From assembly GCA_030549495.1 (NCBI GenBank), contig JAUIRK010001055.1, positions 113,501-177,500 of the forward strand: a DNA stretch of 64,000 bases, read 5' to 3'. Position numbers and translations under genes: made by a program. Positions 58,255 to 64,000 of the stretch are shown piece by piece. How positions within the stretch are numbered: position 1 is the stretch's first letter; each line of letters opens with the position of its first letter. Under the pieces are notes generated by a model, which was given only the letters and a program-made list of their open reading frames with translations, was not told the origin of the DNA and did no database searches. This DNA comes from Nectonema munidae. Taxonomy: Eukaryota; Nematomorpha; Nectonematoida; Nectonematidae.

Positions 58255-59830
58255 TTCTGTATTGATGTGTAAATATGTGTAAATGATTGTATATGTAATA
58301 ATATATAAACTTATAAATATAAACTATATAAGTACAATTTCATAAAAGTGTACAATGTAAGTAAGTAATATAAAGTTTAAAGATAAAAAGTTAAAGGTAC
58401 ATAATATATGAATAAATGTATTAATAAAATTCAAATGCATTAAATGTTAGAAGAACAGTCAGTGTGTTGTGCGTCTCTGGATTGCAAATATATCATAGAC
58501 TTGATGTACATGCTCGGTAGCTGTTCAAATTCGTTTCTTCAATTAATGCATCAACTTTTGCAAGCACATTTCCATCAAGAAAAGCATTTATAATGTGACT
58601 AAAAGAATTCCAACAATCAGGAACTTTAAAAACCATACTTTGCTTGGATACTTTCTTTTTCGCACGAAAAACATGAAGCTTGTAAGGAAATCTTTTTTTA
58701 TATTTGCCAAAACTTCCTAATAATGTGAAAATTAAGCTTAATTAAAATTAAACTTAATACAAAGTTCAAGGGGCATTAACCAAAAAAAAGTTGATGGCAG
58801 TTTTAATCAACTTTATTTTATATATGTTTTGAATTGTGAAGCACTTCATTTCTTTAAACTTTTCACTTGTATGGCCGTTGTATTTGAGGTTTCTGACTAT
58901 TTTCTTTTGGATTAAAAAATCCTATCCAAGTTAACATGACCCCAGTCTACCAATGAAAAAGAAAATAAAGGTAAAACAAGTGTCTTGTATAGTAAGACTT
59001 TTACTTTGATTGGTAGATAGTTGGTACCTCGAAATAATGATAACATACTATTTAGTTTTGTTACTAAAGAGTCTATCCTAAATTTCCAGGAAAGTTTTTC
59101 ATCCACTATTATACCAAGAAATGTAATAGATTCGGATAACCTTATTGTATTCAGACCTATTAAGCCTATATCATTGTTTTTAACGTGCCTTTTGGGAGAA
59201 AAAAGAATAGCTTTAGTTTTCTCACTGCTGATAGTTAGATTCATTTTTTAGCCCATAGTTGATAAAACTTAGTAGTTCATTTGTTTTGGTGATATCACGG
59301 TCTGAAAAATCAATAAGTATAACACACTCTGATAAGTGCAATCCTTGCACTTAGAAGCCCATGTAAACCGAGAATATATATATTGAGCCTTGAGGGACGC
59401 CAATATTAGGTGAACGTTTGACACATGAATAGTAATTGTTATTACGAACAAAAAGGGACCTTTCTGTTAGAAAAGATTCAATAAACTTGATCCAAGTAAG
59501 AATAAAATTGTATGATATCAAAGCATCACAAAAGAATGGAATCGAAAGAGAATCAAAAGCATTTTTTAGATCTAAAAAAATTCATAAGCAGTCTTGATTG
59601 TTTTCCCAAAAGTTAACAACGTCTTTAATAAAAATTGAGTGCAGATTTTCTAAGAATGAAGCTTACGAAAGCCAAACTGAGATGAAAACAAAGCGTTATT
59701 TTCAAAATAGTTGAAGATCATGTTATAAATGATCCTTTCAAAAACCTTAGATAAAATGGGAACAATAGATATTGCTCTATAATTTTCTAAGTCATACCGT
59801 AGAAAATATAAAGTTAAAAAGTTTCACAAA
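58255..59830 (-). mobile_element. LINE fragment: reverse transcriptase to ORF2 C-terminus
   Basis: Reads on the minus strand. LENYRAISIVPILSKVFERI (about 59795) opens the reverse transcriptase, followed by LFSSQFGFRKLHS, IFLDLKNAFDSLS (motif A, about 59575), NIGVPQGS (about 59400) and FLGIIVDEKLSW (about 59125). A 110-codon frame at 59244-58912 covers the thumb. The ORF2 end reads HVFRAKKKVSKQSMVFKV and CWNSFSHIINAFL (about 58680-58580). The YADD region is deleted between GVPQGS and the thumb. Several stops and frame changes. Probably a CR1/Jockey-type element; clade uncertain. Confidence 0.75.
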
Positions 59831-59834
59831 CTTG

Positions 59835-60520
59835 AATAAAGAAGCAGACTTGACCCAAAGGTTCGAAGAGTAGATCACAGCTATTTAAATTGGGAAAACA
59901 ATAATGAAAAGACAAAGATGCAAAATGAAGAACGTTTTAATTTTCTAAAACAGTGCGCCGGCAATATATGCATTCAACGCATGAAGCATTAGATTTTGTT
60001 TATATATAAAGAATGAAAATGATCAATAATGTGCACTAGGGTGATTCCCTAGAAAATTTTTTTTGACACCATTCTTAAAGGAAGAGCTTTTATGCATAAA
60101 TCAAGAATTTGAAACTTTTTTTGCAAAAAATAAAAATAACCTCCCCCTCCTTTGTCGTAAAAAAAATGAAAATATGACTCATTTTATTTAATTAAAAAAA
60201 TGATTTAATTTTTCAAATCAAACAATTAATCAATAAAAATTGATTACTTTTCAATCAATTTGATATTAAAGTTTATTTTGAGAAAGAAACATTTGAATGT
60301 GCGATTAATCAGAATTCGTTTTTTCCTATAAACTTCATGTTTAAATACTCAAATTTTTTCGAATTGTTATGTAGTTCCTCCATTAATTTTATTGCTCTTT
60401 CGCCATTCTGATTCGTCCTGGCTATATCTAATCACACCTACAAAGTGGTAAGAATAAGGGCAACGTTTCAAACTTTCAGTTTGCAGTACGCGATGCCTTT
60501 AGTTCATGCGTGATATATCA
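59835..60520. other. Intergenic, no gene recognised
   Basis: A+T-rich. Nothing coding is recognisable apart from the downstream signal of the 60583 exon. Confidence 0.35.
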
Positions 60521-60523
60521 AAT

Positions 60524-60529
60524 TTTATT
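60524..60529 (-). promoter_or_regulatory. Polyadenylation signal for the 60583 exon
   Basis: AATAAA on the minus strand, 54 nt beyond the stop codon at 60583-60585. Its spacing supports a real 3' gene end here. Confidence 0.5.
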
Positions 60530-60582
60530 TGTAAACAATCAAACGAAAGATATGTTTGTATATATTTGATTCATATTTGATT

Positions 60583-60679
60583 TTACTTATCTTCATCACC
60601 ACCATCGATATTCGATATATAATAGCGCCAAGATGTCTGCTTAGCTTTTTCTTTCACATATGCATACTCTTCATTATAT
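60583..60679 (-). CDS. C-terminal exon of an unrecognised host gene
   Basis: A strong acceptor (AATTTTTTTATAG) precedes 97 nt that read, after one split-codon base, YNEEYAYVKEKAK then QTSWRYYISNIDGGDEDK and a stop, 31 residues. The mix of charged and aromatic residues is unlike chance A+T-rich frames. An AATAAA lies 54 nt downstream. I do not recognise the protein. Upstream exons should lie at higher coordinates, possibly beyond the window. A pyrimidine-rich acceptor at about 61466 (TTTTTTTTCTCTATTTTTTAG) with a short open frame lacks a good donor and is not called. Confidence 0.5.
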
Positions 60680-60699
60680 CTATAAAAAAATTTTTATTA

Positions 60700-63160
60700 G
60701 ATTTGTCAATTACATTCTGAAAAGTGCATATAGGACATTTTTGCAATAAAAAAGTGTTAAGCATTTTTATTCTAAAAGCTCAAACTAAACCTGTAAAATA
60801 ACTTTAAAACATTTACAAAAATATACTAGCTTTATTTCAGATTAAAATTTTTAACTTTGAGAACTACTAAACTTTTTTATACTTTAAGTTCAGAAAATAA
60901 AGTTACTGAACTAACTGGAAAATTTCAGAGTTTAGTAACTTTATTATGTGAACTTTTGGCATAAAAATGCTTAGTAGTTTTGTCTTAATTATATTCTGCG
61001 ATATGACATTTTTAGGCTGTAATTTCTCCAAAACCACTGTGATTTATCTCAGGTAAATCAGAAAATATTTGATTAAAAACTTCACTACAACTAACTTTAT
61101 TTTAATTTATGAACATAAATTGCTAAAATGAACTCAATAAAAGTTGTGATTTTTTACGCAATCAGTCGCAATCTTTTTTTGTTTGTTTGTGTACCCTATT
61201 TTTTCATGATCTCTAGCGTTTCTCATTTTTACATCTTGGACATGCACTCACAATTCCCATTTTTGTTTGTAACCACTTTAAATCTCAAAGTTATATTCAC
61301 AATCATTCGCAATCCCCACTTCTACTCCTTATCCTTTGGAATAGCACTTTTATTTGTAAACCCTGTTTATCAATAATTATATTCTTCTTTTTAATCATAT
61401 GACTTTTCTGAAAAATGATCCTCAATGCCAATGAAAAATTGCATTCCAATTTCTAGAATAAGCTCTAAAAAATAGAGAAAAAAAAGATTAGATTGCAAAT
61501 AATTGCAAAAAATGAGAATCCCGTGTATTTGCGTAAAACGGTCACCAAAATTAATGTCATAAAAAAATTTATTTATACTTTTTTGTTTATTTTTTTTAAA
61601 AATAATGGCAAAAAATGTTTATTTACGACAATTTATTGTTCAAAGTATTGGTAATTTTTATTATTGTTCAAAGATTTAGTAAATTGTCAAGATGAAAGGT
61701 ACTGAAAGTATTGAATTTTAAGGAATAGTATTTTTATGATAAATTATTGTTTGGAGTTTCCTGGGGTATTAAAATACCCCACCGCACTAATTTTGTATGT
61801 TGTTCTCAATATCAAGGCCAATGTGATTCTGGTTGTCGAAATTAAATCTTGACAAGAAGTATGGCTATAGATATAACAGATTTTAGTAGATTATAATGAA
61901 GATTTTATTCTTCTAAACATGAGCCGATCATATCAACTTGATTGCCGCTATTTATGTAGAGCCCACTAGTTTATAACCGTCTTATTATTTATGTTTGTCA
62001 TAATTGGCCCATACAATTTTTACCTGAAATAAAAGTACTTTCAATTTAACGAATAGTGCAATCAAAAATGTCTTAAAATATGATTTAAAAAATAATATGA
62101 TAATTAAGACGATAAATTTGTTAAAAAATTTACTTTTTTCATTTAATTTAACATTTTATTATATATCTTAAATTAAATTTAATGTTTACATTGTATAAAT
62201 TAATTTGTTTAATGAATGCATAAAAATACTTATAAATATATAACCTGGTCGTTATGCCTTCAATTTACAGTAGTATTACGTCTATGAAATAGAATAAAAC
62301 TTAAAAGAACATTAGCTTATGTTATATTTCTCGGAATTCGCCCACTGTTTTAGAGAACGCTGTATATGTGTATCTTTAGTGCTTCAATCTATTTGAATGT
62401 AAAATGTGTAATTTTTTGCTTTATTGTTAGATACTCCTTTTTGGTTACCTCCCGAAGAAAGCAAATGCTCACAAGTTTTTCCAAAAATCCGTTACTCTAA
62501 GAAGAGGATACACTCCTAGCGCTAACACAAACCACGGAATGGACATTCACGATGCCAACGACATCTTTTATCATGAATTTCAACCTATCTCTTCTTCCTC
62601 TGATAAAACTCTTTGTGCTAGCAGATGATAGACGAAAATTTAGCATCATAGTTACTGCAGTACTTCACCTCAAAGATACATTCTATTCTACCTCTTGACA
62701 CAATCATATTATATTAATTGTGACAATACTCTTTGAAAATTTACGACTATCACAACTCATAAACAGATTCATTGCTTATTTTGCATTAATATAACTTCAG
62801 GTCAATTTTTATTTAATAAAATTTAAATATTTTTATTGCCTGCAAACAATATAGCACAATTAGTGCTTCATTTCTTTTTACCATTGCCATTTTTTCTATT
62901 ATCATTTTGTGCTGCTTGGCTTCGTCCCATTTCATTCCACCCTAGATTTCTATTTTTTTTTAGCTTTTTTCATTCTATCTTATATATTTTCATCTTGGTC
63001 ATATTACTTATACTACAATTTAATTATTCACCTCTGAAAATGATCTAAACTTTGTAATTCTAATTTTTACCTTTCAAAAATTTTATGGTACTTTAATATA
63101 TACTTAAAGTATTAATTGAAGGTTACTTCAACAAATTTTCAATCTAATCTATCTTCTCGC
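60700..63160. other. Presumed intron or intergenic DNA
   Basis: No exon recognised. A less A+T-rich patch at about 62440-62690 has no convincing frame. CGCCCACTGTTTTAGAGAAC at about 62340 resembles a degraded Tigger/mariner terminus. Confidence 0.35.
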
Positions 63161-63164
63161 AAAA

Positions 63165-63227
63165 TCTTTAGAGAACTTTTGCGAAACATTAGGGTTTCGG
63201 GAAACACCGGTAGAGAAATGCTGCTCT
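63165..63227. mobile_element. hAT terminus relic
   Basis: Read in reverse from 63227: AGAGCAGCATTTCTCTACCG, GTGTTTCCCGAAACCCTAAT, GTTTCGCAAAAG. This matches the widespread hAT end type CAGTGTTTCTCAACCGGTGTTTCG. The other end was not found. Confidence 0.45.
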
Positions 63228-63316
63228 AGAAGGCAAAAATAAAAAAACAGGTGGGCAAAAATATATTGTTACATTAATGAAGGTAGGAAATCTATAAGTA
63301 TTACATCTAATATGTT

Positions 63317-63352
63317 AGACCTCGTTTATCCAACACTCAATTATCCGACAAC
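63317..63352. mobile_element. Tigger/pogo-like terminus relic
   Basis: GACCTCGTTTATCCAACACT followed by CAATTATCCGACAA is the familiar end of jerky/Tigger elements, where the pattern CTCGTTTATCCGxxCTCTCAATTATCCG is common. No partner end or transposase was found. Confidence 0.4.
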
Positions 63353-63359
63353 CCTACTA

Positions 63360-64000
63360 ACTTACACAATTTTGACTGTAACTAATCTTTTTCTTTCCCT
63401 TCACACTTCGACAAATACTCTCACGCCTGCATGTGTAATTTGGTAATCATATGATCGAAATTTTTTTTTATGACACACCGATTTAACAAATAGTAGACGC
63501 TAATTGAAACAATTAAAATAGCAAGAGATTACGCAAATATCAACACAGCGAAGATTATGAGAAGAAATAATCTTACAGAAAGCACCATTAGCTCGGCATT
63601 TCCTAAAGCGCCGTGCATTTACACGCTCGTCACTACAGATCCACATATCTTTGCTTTACCGCTGACATTATAGACAAACTGGCAAAAGATTTTTTAAATG
63701 TTAATATTGCGTATTTACACATATACTATATTTTACAATGTATTATATTGTTTATTTTCATAGCATCTTATTTTCACTGTAGTTGATAACTAAAAAATAA
63801 ATTATCCTAAACTTAAAATTCTATGCATGGTGTTGCATTGATGATTTATAATCTGACAAACCAAGAGTGTGGGTAAGGAGGTCTGCCTCTATATATTTTA
63901 TATATGAAGAAATGGATTGAATATAACGTCAATAAAAAATATCAGAATTTATCTTGTTATACAAAAGTGTATATTGAAATTTGTGAGAAACATCAACTTT
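63360..64000. other. Intergenic, no gene recognised
   Basis: A short G+C-richer patch at about 63590-63660 has a 38-residue plus-strand frame from ATG at 63558 and a minus-strand donor-like CT/GTAAGA at about 63573, but neither can be tied to a gene. Confidence 0.3.

Noticed and set aside
61380-61470. Possible minus-strand exon after a long pyrimidine tract
   Set aside because: Good acceptor, but no usable donor or stop with poly-A signal, and the peptide is short and unrecognised.
62836-63048. Hydrophobic reading frame of 70 codons
   Set aside because: Phe/Leu/Ile-rich from T-rich DNA; no start context, domain or splice support.
1-64000. CRISPR arrays, bacterial operons, LTR retroelements or Polintons
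   Set aside because: Tandem repeats here are directly abutting minisatellites without spacers. No bacterial-type genes, long terminal repeats, integrase or capsid-like frames were recognised.

Overview
This window looks like about 64 kb of an A+T-rich animal nuclear genome, most likely an arthropod. There are no bacterial-style operons. I see spliced host exons sitting in long, gene-poor, low-complexity DNA that is crowded with decayed transposons. The best clue to the lineage is an allatostatin-C type neuropeptide gene. The mix of hAT, piggyBac, pogo/Tigger and non-LTR elements plus tRNA-headed SINEs fits a chelicerate or similar arthropod, but I cannot fix the species.

Host genes, all partial or spread over introns: (1) an allatostatin-C family precursor on the minus strand, with a signal-peptide exon at 30152-30036 and a terminal exon at 24053-23844; both splice sites are phase 0, giving a predicted 108-residue prepropeptide. 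(2) The last exon of a homologue of SNRNP25 (U11/U12 minor-spliceosome 25 kDa protein), minus strand, 33759-33505. (3) An unrecognised C-terminal exon, minus strand, 60679-60583, with a clean acceptor and a polyadenylation signal. (4) A decayed cysteine-rich, EB-module-like membrane protein, plus strand, about 22391-23187. (5) A candidate internal exon, plus strand, 29542-29618.

Layout. 1-11 kb: empty A+T-rich DNA with a 154-bp MITE and two short piggyBac-type MITEs. 11.4-14.1 kb: a piggyBac cluster with a transposase relic and a MITE whose unoccupied paralogous site is still present nearby. 17-18 kb: an interspersed element carrying a 150-bp tandem array (inverted copy at 42-43.3 kb, tail-only copy at 27.6-28 kb). 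21.65-21.83 kb: an unexplained G+C-rich 89-bp tandem duplication. 22.4-33.8 kb: the host gene region, with hAT relics, a SINE and MITEs. 34.8-37.4 kb: a ZBED5-like hAT relic split by a 5'-truncated LINE with a 13-bp target duplication. 37.6-43 kb: hAT MITE, piggyBac MITE, SINE, a Tigger nested inside a hAT, then the inverted array element. 45-46.7 kb: a MITE with perfect 25-bp inverted ends and a 105-bp tandem array. 47-52 kb: a nearly full-length, decayed two-ORF LINE with an extremely G-poor sense strand. 53.6-56.4 kb: a hAT element with an exact 8-bp target duplication and only two coding breaks. 56.6-59.8 kb: a piggyBac relic and LINE fragments. 60-64 kb: one host exon and transposon ends.

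The most unusual signal is in the piggyBac-type ends. An 18-nt palindrome starts exactly 15 nt inside the TTAA in each clear end, but its sequence differs from family to family.
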